Of a stretch of 64,000 bases of DNA, positions 32,372-44,150 are shown in pieces; the first letter of the stretch is position 1, and each line of letters opens with the position of its first letter. The position numbers and the translations under genes were made by a program. The notes under the pieces are model-generated. The model had not been told where the DNA came from. It was given only the letters and a program-made list of their open reading frames with translations, and ran no database searches. Origin of the DNA: Papaver somniferum (lineage: Eukaryota > Streptophyta > Magnoliopsida > Ranunculales > Papaveraceae); assembly GCF_003573695.1 (NCBI RefSeq), contig NC_039359.1:74476783-74540782 (forward strand). Reading direction: 5' to 3'.

Positions 32372-32830
32372 TGTGTAATGCCCCTATATTCGGCAGTGGC
32401 TGTCCGAATGAAATATAATTAATGGTTTGTCCCTTCCTAACACCGAGGCTTTTTCAGCACAATTGGCTCCAGAGTTGGCAGAAAACTCTGCAGTTAAGCG
32501 TGCTCGGGCGGGAGCAATCCAGGGATAGGTGACCTCCCGGGAAGTTGTTGCTGGATAACCGCAGTGATGCCCGTTAAAAACCCACACTCCCGGATAACCG
32601 CAGTGGCTAAGTGGGGACAATATCAATGGAGGGATAAGTCATTGCAAATGGTATCAAAGCTTACGATGGAGGGACAAGTCATTGCAAATGGTATCAAAGC
32701 CGACGACAGGTCACCTGCCAAGGGTGGGAAGGTACGCTGGATGAGGGAGAAAAAAGTAGATGGACACTTCCCTGGGGGAAGAAGGAGACAAAGAAACAAA
32801 CCTCACAAAAAGATTTTGGACATTGATGTG
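32372..32830 (+). mobile_element. Cassandra-like TRIM: one LTR, duplicated primer-binding site, truncated
   Basis: An LTR-like start (TGTAATGCCCC) near 32372 is followed by a 5S rRNA-like core (32490-32548). At about 32646 the LTR ends in CATTGCA, and a Met-tRNA primer-binding site TGGTATCAAAGC follows at 32649-32660. A 40-bp block containing the end and the binding site is duplicated, so a second site lies at 32689-32700. About 130 bases of internal sequence follow (with a purine-rich GGGGGAAGAAGGAGAC) and then similarity ends without a second LTR. A 5S-bearing LTR of about 275 bp with this primer site is the defining plan of Cassandra elements. Confidence 0.75.
32490..32548 (+). ncRNA. 5S rRNA-derived domain inside the TRIM LTR
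   Basis: Matches the 3' half of plant 5S rRNA: GTTAAGCGTGCTCGGGCG (Pol III box A region), GGAGCAATCCAGGGATAGG (intermediate element region), then GTGACCTCCCGGGAAGT (box C region). It is not a genuine 5S gene: the 5' half is missing or unrecognisable and it is embedded in an LTR. In Cassandra the same segment gives the LTR a Pol III promoter. Confidence 0.8.
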
Positions 32831-33019
32831 TGTGTTCCTCGAATAAATATTTTATTATTATAACAAGTTAAGATACTATGAATGCGCTCTTTTAATTTTT
32901 GATAACCAAAATTTAACAATTCATATGGATTTATATGTTCACTGCTCAAGGGATCATCCCATGTATTTGTAGTGCAAACATTCATCTATAACAACTAACT
33001 AAGTGTGTAAAGTTATCTA

Positions 33020-33749
33020 ATTCTCATTTATGCTTGTTGCCGAATTCTGAGTACCATGAAAAACCTCCAAGTTTGGATAATTTCTCCCCTTACGTCGATA
33101 TTATGCATGATAACCCTGGTATACACTGTCCAAATACTCCAAATGATAAAAGTATAAGAAAATTTAAAGTCAAACAACTACATAACATCATCAAAGTAAT
33201 CTAAAAACGTTCATAAATAAATGCGATGTATCCTTGGATTCATTCTAACTGCTAATCTTGTTTCAATGTTTACATTAATTGCTAGCGTGACACATTCAAA
33301 AGAGGGAGGTACCAATTACACCATCAACTATTTAATCAGGATTAAAGCAAACAAGAAATATTCTTGGGTAATCTCAATAAAAGATTCTTTAATCACAAGG
33401 ATTGATTATAGTACAAGTGTTGTACTATTAATTATAAAGATAAAACCAATATAATACGAAAATTAAAAGTAAAGCAAAGCGCACAACATAAATTTTGTTA
33501 ACGGAGATAATTGCAAAGCAGCAAAACCCTAAATCTCTTCCAGTTTGAACACACACTATATTAAGCCGCTACAAACCCTAACATACTATAAAACTTTGGC
33601 TTGGAATGTAGTTGAGAAAGAACAAACCGTTCAAGATAATATGTTATAACTGTTCTCCTACGTCGCTTGATTCTCGCAAGAGCCTACACACTTGATTCCT
33701 TTATCTGATGTCCTTTAAGAATTTCTCCACACTTCGTCATGAAGTGGTA
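33020..33749. repeat. older dispersed repeat, left half (interrupted by the LARD)
   Basis: Matches 51230-51990 in order ('catcatcaaagtaatc', 'ggattcattctaact', 'aaagcagcaaaaccc', 'cagtttgaacacacac'). The right half resumes at 40693. No coding capacity recognised; probably the antisense of an old retroelement. Confidence 0.7.
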
Positions 33750-35678
33750 TGATGAGTCCTAAAAAGTGCATATTTCAATATATTTTTCTTGGCATTTAAC
33801 TCATCTTTTGTGCATTAATTCTACATTTTATCCCATATTCTGTATTTTCTTTGTTTTCAAGAATAAATATTTTTATTAACTAATTTTGCATTTTTAGGTA
33901 ATAAATAAAGTTTGGATGAATAGCGGAGAAAAAAGAGTAGAAAAGTGGTGGAAGCCAAGAGGAATCACACAAGGAAGCCGCGAAGAATGTTGTGCGCAAG
34001 ACCAAAAGGCTAGAACTGGGCTTGAAGAGGAAGAATTGTTCTTAAAGAAGATATGGGCTTGGCATACCCAAGGCCCAAAACTCTCACCCAAACCCATTTC
34101 CAATATCCATACCCGCCTTCATATTCAGCCGTCAGATTGGATCATCTCAGCATCGTACGGTCGCTTCATCATAGTGCATCAAAATCTGAAGATCCTGAAA
34201 AACACTATAGCACCTAACTCCATCTTGAGCCGTCAGTTTCATTGTACTTCCGCATCCAACGGTCGCTCCTCGCTTCCTTCCATCTCGTCGTTAGATCGAT
34301 CCATCATCTCCACATCCCACGGCTCATCCTCGCTGTTCATCCAATTTTCTATCCTCGCCACACACCCAAGCACCTAATACCTATACCCATCAACCAAACA
34401 CTCCCCTCCTTCTCCTCCATCGACTTCACCTCCCTCACCCCCGTCTGCAGAACCACTCCCCATCGCCTGCACCACCATCATCACCTCCACCACCTTTCTC
34501 AACCACTCCACAACCAAACCAACTACAAACCATCTCCTTTCCCATCATTTCCCTACCTCTCTACCCATCTATTTCATCAATATCTCTTCTTTTCTTTCTC
34601 TGAAATCCTAGGAGAGAAATTGATGAATTAGGTCGAGTTAGAAAAGCAATTGGAAGGCATGGAGAGGAGCAGGAGAGTCAGAAGAAGAATGGGTCGAAGA
34701 CATGAGTAGTTATCATTTCATCAAGTTAGGTATTTTTGAAACCCTAATTTCTCTGATTTGGGGAAAAATTATTGTAACCCTAATTTTGTGCTTGTAACTA
34801 TAAATAGATGTTGTGGGTATGTGTTAGAGTGATGCCTGGATTAGCCATAGCACCCTTTGGAGGCCTGGATTAGCCAGTGCTCTCCACTGTTAGGTTTTGT
34901 AATCTTCTGTTTTAATTCCAAGTTTCAATTTCAATTACTCTTTTTGTTTATCATGTTTACAATTACTGTCAATATGTTCTAATTACTCTTGCTAGGGCTT
35001 AGATGAAGCCTGAAGACCTTGTTGGGTAGCAAAATCTTAGTGAACACTCTTGTAGGTTTAACTGAATTAGGATGTTAGTGTTCTTGGTGATTGAAGTCAC
35101 CTGTGATTGAGTGTGTTGTAAGAAGACACTCAATGCTAGGGGTGAACTAGAGAATTTAGGGACTTAACCATCCACATTTAACTAAAGTAGGGAAGTTATG
35201 AAGCTTAGGGATCAAACATCACCTGTGATTGAGTGTGCTGTAAGAAGACACTCAATGCTAGGGGTGATGATAGTGAGCTTAGTTAATTAACTCTCTATCT
35301 ATGTATGCCCTGGATTATAGGAAGGCATGAGCCTCCACCTTTGTCCATTAGGGACAAGATCATAAACTAGATTGATGCTGCCTAGCTAGGCCATAAGGTG
35401 AATTCAAATCCCCTAGTGCATTTACTGCTTAGCTTCTCTGCCTTAGGCTCACTACCTTTGTTTCACTGCCACTGTTACCTTTGCTTCATTGTCTTTATTT
35501 TACTTCACTGCCTTGCCTTTGGCTACTGCCTTTGTTCTCTGTTAAGCTTAGAAAACAGTTTAGGAAACTTCAACTTACACACCCTAGTCTCTGTGGATTC
35601 GACCCGTATTTGCATTGTTCTACACCTCGACACCGTGCACTTGCGGTATTAGTTTGTGACTCTTTTAGAGAGCCACCA
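33750..35678 (+). repeat. 5' LTR of the LARD
   Basis: 1929 bp. Contains a C-rich block (34380-34520), a TATA box CTATAAATAG at 34798-34807 that places transcription start near 34830, and a tandem hairpin repeat. ATTGAGTGT pairs with ACACTCAAT at 35106-35134 and again at 35228-35256. The end has the CTCTGTGGATTCGACCC block typical of Gypsy-type U5. Open frames at 33916-34377 and 34242-34631 recur in the other LTR only because the LTR is duplicated. Confidence 0.94.
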
Positions 35679-35684
35679 TGTTTT

Positions 35685-35701
35685 TGGCGCCGCTGTCGGG
35701 G
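35685..35701 (+). other. primer-binding site of the LARD
   Basis: TGGCGCCGCTGTCGGGG, six bases after the 5' LTR. It shares TGGCGCCG with the primer site of the 2.0-kb element at 26025, so both probably use related tRNA primers. Confidence 0.7.
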
Positions 35702-36154
35702 ACTTGGTGTTGTTGTGTTGAAGTTGTTCTTTGCTGTTCTTTGGCTGTTATAAATTAGTGTAACTTATTATAATCTTCTGTAGCTTAGCTGTAATTTAGT
35801 GTAGTTTAGTATACCTATTTGTAGCTTAGTGTAATTGTTTTAACTGTAACTTAGTCTATCATTGTAAGCATCTGCATCTTAGTGTATTAGTGTAATCATC
35901 TGCATCTTAGTGTAAGCATTGCATCCATACTGCATCTGCATCTTGCATCTATAACTTTTCTTCTTTGCATTCTTGCATGCCTTGTAACATACCTGCAACT
36001 TTGCAAAGTGTCTGGGGCTTTGTTCATTGCCTGTAGCTTTGCCCTTCCCTGTAAGCATGATGATAATGCATCTACAGCTGCAAACTGCACTGCTTTATGC
36101 AGTTTTCCATTTTTTCCTGCCTTCTCTGTGTACTGATCACACACAATGAGTGTC

Positions 36155-36470
36155 AGGTGTTGCTACAGCCAGCCTCTGGTGCTGCTGCTGTTTGTCTTCT
36201 GCTTCTGAGCTGAGCTGCTGTGGCTACTGTTGCCATTTGCTGCTGACCCTTGATGTTGTTGCCTGGTGCTACTCTCTTGTTGCTGCTATGCTGCTGCTGC
36301 TTCTTCTCCCTGCTACTGCTGCTGACAACTTCGGCTACTTGCTGCTGCTGCTGCCTGCTAAGCTGAGCCTCTGGTGCTCTTGCTGCTGGTGCTTGAGCCA
36401 TTGCTACAGCCAGCCTCTGGTGCTGTCGTTGTTTTCCTTCTGCTGTTGTTGAGTTGCTGGTCTGATCTTG
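36155..36470. repeat. CTG-rich low-complexity stretch with a repeated 26-bp block
   Basis: Dense CTG/TGC triplets. The block containing CTACAGCCAGCCTCTGGTGC occurs near 36160 and again near 36405. Long open frames on both strands here are a product of the triplet composition. Confidence 0.7.
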
Positions 36471-38744
36471 TTGCTGAGAACCAAGCCCAACTGGGCTGTG
36501 CAACTAAGGAGCCCAACTGGGATCCCCTCTTCAGAGTGTAAGCCTAAACTCAAAGTAGAAATCGGAAATTTCTGAAAGTGTAATTGTGTTTATTTTGTGG
36601 GCTTGTAATAATTTTCTGTTTCTGAATTATGAGCTGTACCCAAACTAAAGTTTTCAAAACAGTTTCAAAGCCCAAGTGGGCCTAATCCTTTGGCTATTCT
36701 GTTAGCCCTAAACCCAACTCAAACTGAATCTGGGCTTGTTACTGAACTGTGGGCTTGAACCCAACCCAAAATTTTGAAAATAAATTTCAAGCCCAAGTGG
36801 GCCTCGTACTTTGAATTTCTGAGAGTCCAACAGTTAAATACCCAACTGGGCTCCTGAACCCTGTTTGTGGGCTTATTTGAACTTTCTGTGAGCTTGTTTA
36901 AAATGTATGTGGGCTTGTAATTGTAACTTTGAAAACCAAAATCCGGGCCTAGTATTTAACTGAACTCTGGGCCTCAACAAACTGAAAACCCAACTAGGCC
37001 TAGTTCACTGAATTGTGGGCTTCGTACTTTGGGCTCTTTTTCATTCAAAAACAACCATTTGCCTCACCCATTTAAACCAAATCCTGGGCTTTGTCTTCAA
37101 AGTTTAAAAACCAAATTAAGTGGGCTTCACCACTTAACCCATTTAAAAACCAAACTTTTCTTTCTCTTTTTCCCAATTAAAACCAAAAGTTTTTCAAACC
37201 CCTACAAACCAAATATTTCCCGTAAAACCAAATGTTTTCCACAAAACCAAATGTACGGTAGAATTTTCTTGTATATAATCCAGTAGATAATTTCTTAGTG
37301 AAATCTTTTGTTTCTTTTGTATATATTGTGCTAATCCAATGTGACTCTTAGTCGAAATATGTTGGATTTTTGCCGTGAATAATGGAGTTCTAATATTGCT
37401 TTCGCCGAAATCGGGTATTCTCTTTCCTTTTTCTCTACTCAACATGATCCTCTTTATATGTTGTATTATAAATTTGTTCATATTTTGAAACATTGAGGAC
37501 AATGTTTAGTTTAGGTTTGGGGGTATAGAGTAGATACCACGATAACATGTTATAATTGAAAACAGAACTCCCTCTTTTTGAAAAAATTTATAAATTCCAA
37601 AAAAATTAAAAAAATGAAAAATCATAAAAAATCGAGCTCATTTACCTTGAAATGTTGATTCCTGTGCATATATGTAATTTTTAGGATTCTTAGTCTAGAT
37701 ATTTAGGCACCCCTGATTCTAGCACAATTCACATAGTGATAAGAAACTTGCACGCACACGATCTACCAATACATGTATAGCCTCGATCTTCAAGGTGTTT
37801 GATAGGAAGTTAGATTGCCAATCACTTTACAATACTGAATGAGACTTGACTAGCTTGTTCTTTGGTTGGCTGGGATAGAAGTTGGAGGATACGTTAAGAA
37901 AAGCAACCATAGAATTTGACCGGATGCATTCGATAAGGGCCACCTCATGCTAAGAGTCATGTAATTATGTTTTTCTTTTTGTTCATGTATCAAAAGTGTC
38001 ACTATGTTGTAAAGATCAAAGTTATTTCTTCAAAAAAAAAAAATCAGAAAAATTCAGAAAAATCAAAAAAATATCAGAAAAAAAAAATAAAAAAAAAATC
38101 AAGTATTTATTTATTCCATGTTTTGTCATGTTAAAGACAATAGTTCTCTCTTATTCCAAAAATAAAAGAGAGTAATCAATGTAAATAAGAGTCATGTAAA
38201 GAGTCATCTTTTTGTTGTAAATAGTCTTGTAATAAGCAAGGAGGGTACAACCATCGATGTATAACGCGGGTAAACTGAAATATCACCAACTCATTGGGTG
38301 AACATTCACAATTCTCGTAAAGCCGGACAGCTAGCTTGGTTTAGAATTCGGTTCTTAGCCTAAAAACTATCTCTTGGTGATTAGTAGTCATAACTTCAGG
38401 TCATTCTAGAAACATGTGTAGATACACTTTACACTCTTATCATGTGTCTTTAGTTGTTATCAGTGCTAGGATTGTGCCTTTGATAGCTAGATTGACATCT
38501 CCATTTTGCTGTGAGCTTCTACTGTCTTGCACATGTCACATTTCATGGAATCTGAGCTTATATTTTGGCCTAGAACTTTGTAGGTACGTTCTAAGCAAAC
38601 CTTCACGAGACTTCACTCGTCCACTAGGGACACTTAGTGGTTTAAAAGGCTTATTGCATTCGCTAAATGCAATCGAGAGACCAGCGACAGTGGTATAGGT
38701 AGGATTTCCTTAGTTTTGTTTTACTTGAGGACAAGTAAAATTCA

Positions 38745-38758
38745 GGTTTGGGGGTATT
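38745..38758 (+). other. polypurine tract of the LARD
   Basis: GGTTTGGGGGTATT abuts the 3' LTR. A near-copy (GTTTGGGGGTATAG) preceded by GAGGACAATG lies at about 37515-37528, so the element carries two candidate second-strand priming sites. Confidence 0.65.
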
Positions 38759-40687
38759 TGATGAGTCCTAAAAAGTGCATATTTCAATATATTTTTCTTG
38801 GCATTTAACTCATCTTTTGTGCATTAATTCTACATTTTATCCCATATTCTGTATTTTCTTTGTTTTCAAGAATAAATATTTTTATTAACTAATTTTGCAT
38901 TTTTAGGTAATAAATAAAGTTTGGATGAATAGCGGAGCAAAAAGAGCAGAAAAGTGGTGGAAGCCAAGAGGAATCACACAAGGAAGCCGCGAAGAATGTT
39001 GTGCACAAGACCAAAAGGCTAGAACTGGGCTTGAAGAGGAAGAATTGTTCTTAAAGAAGATATGGGCTTGGCATACCCAAGGCCCAAAACCCTCACCCAA
39101 ACCCATTTCCAATATCCATACCCGCCTTCATATTCAGCCGTCAGATTGGATCATCTCAGCATCGTACGATCGCTTCATCATAGTGCATCAAAATCTGAAG
39201 ATCCTGAAAAACACTATAGCACCTAACTCCATCTTGAGCCGTCAGTTTCGTTGTACTTCCGCATCCAACGGTCGCTCCTCGCTTCCTTCCATCTCGTCGT
39301 TAGATCGATCCATCATCTCCACATCCCACGGCTCATCCTCGCTGTTCATCCAATTTGCTATCCTCGCCACACACCCAAGCACCTAATACCTATACCCATC
39401 AACCAAACACTCCCCTCCTTCTCCTCCATCGACTTCACCTCCCTCACCCCCGTTTGCAGAACCACTCCCCATCGCCTGCACCACCATCATCACCTCCACC
39501 ACCTTTCTCAACCACTCCACAACCAAACCAACTATAACCCATCTCCTTTCCCATCATTTCCCTACCTCTCTACCTATCTATTTCATCAATCTCTCTTCTT
39601 TTCTTTCTCTGAAACCCTAGGAGAGAAATCGATGAATTAGGTCGAGTTAGAAAAGCATTTGGAAGGCATGGAGAGGAGCAGAAGAGTCAGAAGAAGAATG
39701 GGTCGAAGACAGGAGTAGTTATCATTTCATCAAGTTAGGTATTTTTGAAACCCTAATTTCTCTGATTTGGGGAAAAATCATTGTAACCCTAATTTTGTGC
39801 TTGTAACTATAAATAGATGTTGTGGGTATGTGTTAGAGTGATGCCTGGATTAGCCAGAGCACCCTTTGGAGGCCTGGATTAGCCAGTGCTCTCCACTGTT
39901 AGGTTTTGTAATCTTCTGTTTTAATTCCAAGTTTCAATTTCAATTACTCTTTATGTTTATCATGTTTACAATTACTGTCAATATGTTCTAATTACTCTTG
40001 CTAGGGCTTAGATGAAGCCTGAAGACCTTGTTGGGTAGCAAAATCTTAGTGAACACTCTTGTAGGTTTAACTGAATTAGGATGTTAGTGTTCTTGGTGAT
40101 TGAAGTCACCTGTGATTGAGTGTGCTGTAAGAAGACACTCAATGCTAGGGGTGAACTAGAGAATTTAGGGACTTAACCATCCACATTTAACTAAAGTAGG
40201 GAAGTTATGAATCTTAGGGATCAAACATCACCTGTGATTGAGTGTGCTGTAAGAAGACACTCAATGCTAGGGGTGATGCTAGTGAGCTTAGTTAATTAAC
40301 TCTCTATCTATGTATGCCCTGGATTATAGGAAGGCATGAGCCTCCACCTTTGTCCATTAGGGACAAGAGCATAAACTAGATTGATGCTGCCTAGCTAGGC
40401 CATAAGGTGAATTCAAATCCCCTAGTGCATTTACTGCTTAGCTTCTCTGCCTTAGGCTCACTGCCTTTGTTTCACTGCCACTGTTACCTTTGCTTCATTG
40501 TCTTTATTTTACTTCACTGCCTTGCCTTTGGCTACTGCCTTTGTTCTCTGTTAAGCTTAGAAAACAGTTTAGGAAACTTCAACTTACACACCCTAGTCTC
40601 TGTGGATTCGACCCGTATTTGCATTATTCTACACCTCGACACCGTGCACTTGCGATATTAGTTTGTGACTCTTTTAGAGAGCCACCA
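38759..40687 (+). repeat. 3' LTR of the LARD
   Basis: 1929 bp with the same ends and landmarks as the 5' LTR; TATA at 39807-39816. I saw only scattered substitutions, no indels. Confidence 0.94.
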
Positions 40688-40692
40688 TGGTA

Positions 40693-41500
40693 CATACCCT
40701 ATATACACAAGAGTACCAATTAAATTAAAGTCCAGGATGAATTCTTGTGGAATACTTACAAACATGATTTCAATATATAAGAGTTACACTCGAACGTTTT
40801 TAAGTTTCTATCAAATTTAGATTTGATCACTAATTCTTGAATGGACTTATATCATAAGAAAATCACATGAGAATATTATACAAGAAGTACAAACAAAACA
40901 CGTACAATTACATCTTACCAAACTACCTATCTACTGAAGATAATTTGTTCACCTCCCTCCGAATTCTTTGTGAAGTCTTTGAAATTCGAACCTTAGATCA
41001 CGACGATACTAGGTGCTTGGAGTATAAATTATGGAACAATATACACGGAGTATAGGGATAGTAATCAATCAAGATTAGGTTTCTTAAGGCGTAAACAATG
41101 AATTTATTTTAACCGAAGTTAATTTTTGATTGCTAAATCTATGTCGTTTCCATGGATACAAAAATTGTTTAGTTGGTAAGAGTTATAAGGTTCTTTCCAT
41201 AGTTTGAAGTTGCAAATAATTTTTAGCTCAAGTATATTATATGAAAATAACTATTACAAGAGATAACTTCAAATTACTAAGAATATATAATGTGTACAAA
41301 GAGGCAATTGTCTAGAAATAGATCTAACAAATTGAATCTCAAGCTATATAATTTCTTAGAAAGGACTTAAAACTTTCCATACAAAGGAATTAGTTAGAAA
41401 AAAACAACTCTTAAATGTATGAAAAGTTTTCTTTGAAAATTTAAGAAGAATAAATGAGTCCAAAGACAATAGTGTAGTAGGTTGATCCTTAATCTTTGAA
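40693..41500. repeat. older dispersed repeat, right half
   Basis: Continues the repeat interrupted at 33749 and matches about 52120-52920: 'tccaggatgaattcttgtgg', 'gatttcaatatataagagtta', 'aagatctaa'-like and 'aaacttttcc'-type blocks in the same order. This pairing shows the uninterrupted state of the LARD insertion site. Confidence 0.7.
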
Positions 41501-43380
41501 GTCCGTGAACTCAGGTGATGATTTTGTAAACTCATCTTTCTTTATAATAAGAGACCCCCAAAATGACACATGGCGTCACCATAATTAATGTGGTTTGTGG
41601 TGAAGCCACGTCATTCTTTCCTTACATGTCATCATTGCCAACTCATTCCGAAATATATACGTCATAATTTCGAATTTGCAAAGGATACGTTCTCAAGGAA
41701 ATCCTAACAAGCACTAATAGTTTGTACCTCCGAAGCCAAACGAAGCAATCCCTATTGGTTACCTTTTGAATGCTAATCAAACGACTCAACCCCTATTTGT
41801 GGTGATATCACTATTCTCCATGTCATTGTATTGCCATTATGTCTCATGGTTATCTGTAGTATACTCTTTAGACACGTCTCTTTACATGGATATTCCATAG
41901 TTGCTATTGGAAAAGACACTATAACCGATAGCTATTGGAAAAGACACCTTACTACCCAAGCAGACACTTTTCGCAAAATACACCTTACTGTCCAAGCGCC
42001 TATCCAACAAGATATATAGTTTGCTAAAGTTCGTTGAATAATTTATAGATACGAAAAAAAAATCATGAAGTACGAAGAAAAGAGTTAGAGATCTTAATTG
42101 TTTGCTGATAAGGTAAAGAGTGGAGGGTAAAGCTTAATGCTTATATGTATGGTGAAGAATACATATACATATAAATATTTTCCTATGATACAATCCCCAA
42201 ATAATCGTGGAAGTTCATTCCCTCGCAGCATTTAGAAATTGAAGCTTCCGTTTATGCAACACTATAAGATAACAAATCGCGCATATACATGAACGATGGT
42301 ACAGTATAATTAAGTCTGTAAGTATGACAATTTTATAGGTATTTGTTAGAATGCCAAAGGCAGAGTGATGACAAGTTGGGAGTGGTTTCAGTGTCCAGAG
42401 CATAAAATTTTGAAGGCAGAGGTGGACCGTGGAAACAACACTGAGGAAGTTTAAATTGGAAATTGCAATCGTCATCATGACTAGCAAAAAGTAAAAGATA
42501 TGTTGATTTACAAGGAGAACATAAAAATATGTTTAGCAGTATGTCGTTGTTGTCCATGTGGGATTATTACTGTATTAGCAATATCTAGCAGGATTATCTT
42601 GAAAAGCGTCGAGGCATAAAAGTATAAAAAGATTTTAAAAAACGGTATCTTCGGCAACAACAGAAAAAAAAAAAGACATCATTAATTAGTGTTAACGCGT
42701 GATACTGATACTCAAACTCATCCATGAAGTGTTGTTCATAATGGGAATAGTAATTATCAATGGGGAAATAAGGACAATAATTTAACAAGTGATTTGTTTG
42801 GTAATAAATTTGGTACTGTTATATTATTGTTGGTAAAGAATTCATATTTGAAGGTTCAAATATGGAGTAGGTTTTATGGTATTGAGTTTTGAAGATTGAG
42901 AAGTATTTGTCAAACATATGGTGTTGATGGCATTAACGAAGTCGGAGGTTCACGACTCTGAAAATATCAGTATTGATGGAGGATAAAAAATCAAGGGATG
43001 GGGTTGGTTATGGAAATTCCAAAGGTTGCATTCCTTAACCATCATGAAAATCTGTTTGGAAACTATATATAGTACACAAAGTTGATCTCAATCATGTTCT
43101 GTGAATATCAAATATGTCTCAAGTTCAAGTGGACTTACGGTGGTCTATCTTTGGCAAGTTTGAAAATGATAATGTTTAGCAACTTCCAAAAAAATAAAAT
43201 GCACCAACTTTGGATCTTACGCTGAAACCTGCCTTCTTACAAGAATGAAGAATTGGTATAAAATTTTAAGAATCAGACGGGATGTTTATTTATTATATCA
43301 GAATCAAGATATAACGGAGTTGCAAAAAGTTTCTTGCTGATATAGATATACTATGTAGAAGCAGAAAGAGGTCAAGAAAC
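41501..43380. other. intergenic; nothing recognised
   Basis: AT-rich, with only short featureless open frames on both strands. There is a small direct repeat around 41905-41950 ('attggaaaagacac' twice). Confidence 0.3.
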
Positions 43381-44150
43381 ACAAATGATGAGCCACATTA
43401 TTTTATTTTCGTCACTATATGTTTTCGGTGCATATGTACCGGGTTAGAAGCTTGTAAGATATAAAATAGAAATTAAAAGCTTTGTAGGCTCGAGAACTCA
43501 AATATAAATGAAATTATATGACATATTCAAACCTTAAGATTCTCGAACTCAAAAGGTGAGGTTCGCGAATTCAAATTTTCAAAAAGTTATGCTTTAGGTT
43601 TACAAACTCAAATCGCGTTAATTTTCAGGAGAAGCTTTCTTCACTAAGTTCCTGAACTGACCTTTTTAGGTTCGTACAATGTCAAAAGCGTCTCAGAAGA
43701 AATTATCTACAATAGGTTCATAAACTTACCTATTTAGGTTTGCGAATACAATTGATCACTTATTGACTTTAGTTTTTGAGTTCCACAAGCAATAGATTTA
43801 CAAACTTTTGAGTCCATGAATTCAAATGAGTAAAAATCATTAATAGTAAACTACCAAAAACAAAACTTTACAAACTCAAGAATCAATTTTCAAATCTTGA
43901 GATTTACATTAAAACACTTGTTCTTTCTCTCAAGCTTAATTAATTTCGAGTTCTCAATAAGAAAGAACTTGGGAAGTTGAAAAATCACTAGACTAGGGAA
44001 AGCTTATCTGTGATATTATCTTATTTGAATGTGATCATTTACTAAAGTCCTCAACTTTTTCTAGGATAAATATTTAGATAGATAGCATGGAAAAGAGTCT
44101 AGAAAAAAAGACCAGTCCTTGGACGAGATTGCAAATATATGTTAACATTT
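43381..44150 (+). repeat. Copia-LTR-family repeat, related to 59580-60120
   Basis: Shared ordered blocks with 59580-60120: 'ggttcataaactt/gcttacctatttaggtt', 'ttgactttagt', 'gttctcaataagaaagaactt/tgggctt gggaagttgaaa', and 'aaagtcctcaactttttct'. Multiple 'gttcgcgaa' and 'gttcacaaa' motifs recur within it. No coding sequence. Confidence 0.6.

Larger units (their letters stand above)
33750..40687 (+). mobile_element. LARD: complete 6.9-kb non-autonomous LTR retrotransposon
   Basis: Two 1929-bp LTRs (33750-35678 and 38759-40687) start TGATGAGTCC and end GAGCCACCA, flanked by TGGTA on each side (33745-33749 and 40688-40692). TGGCGCCGCTGTCGGGG at 35685 is a primer-binding site six bases after the LTR. 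A polypurine-like GGTTTGGGGGTATT ends at the 3' LTR. The 3.1-kb interior has no gag, protease, RT or integrase. It contains a CTG-rich stretch, AT-rich DNA and a second purine tract at about 37516-37525. The equal length and few LTR differences (roughly 25-30 by eye) mark a recent insertion, which must have used another element's proteins. Confidence 0.95.

Noticed and set aside
32490..32548. Genuine 5S rRNA gene
   Set aside because: Only the 3' half is recognisable and it is embedded in an LTR followed by a retroelement primer-binding site.
33916..34631. Overlapping open frames of 153 and 129 codons, repeated at 38925-39640
   Set aside because: They lie inside the two LTRs and recur only because the LTR is duplicated. 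The translation is low-complexity (Pro/His/Ser-rich) with no domain, and the frames overlap the predicted U3.
36150..36503. Open frames on both strands in the CTG-rich stretch
   Set aside because: Triplet-repeat composition keeps several frames open at once; no domain is present.
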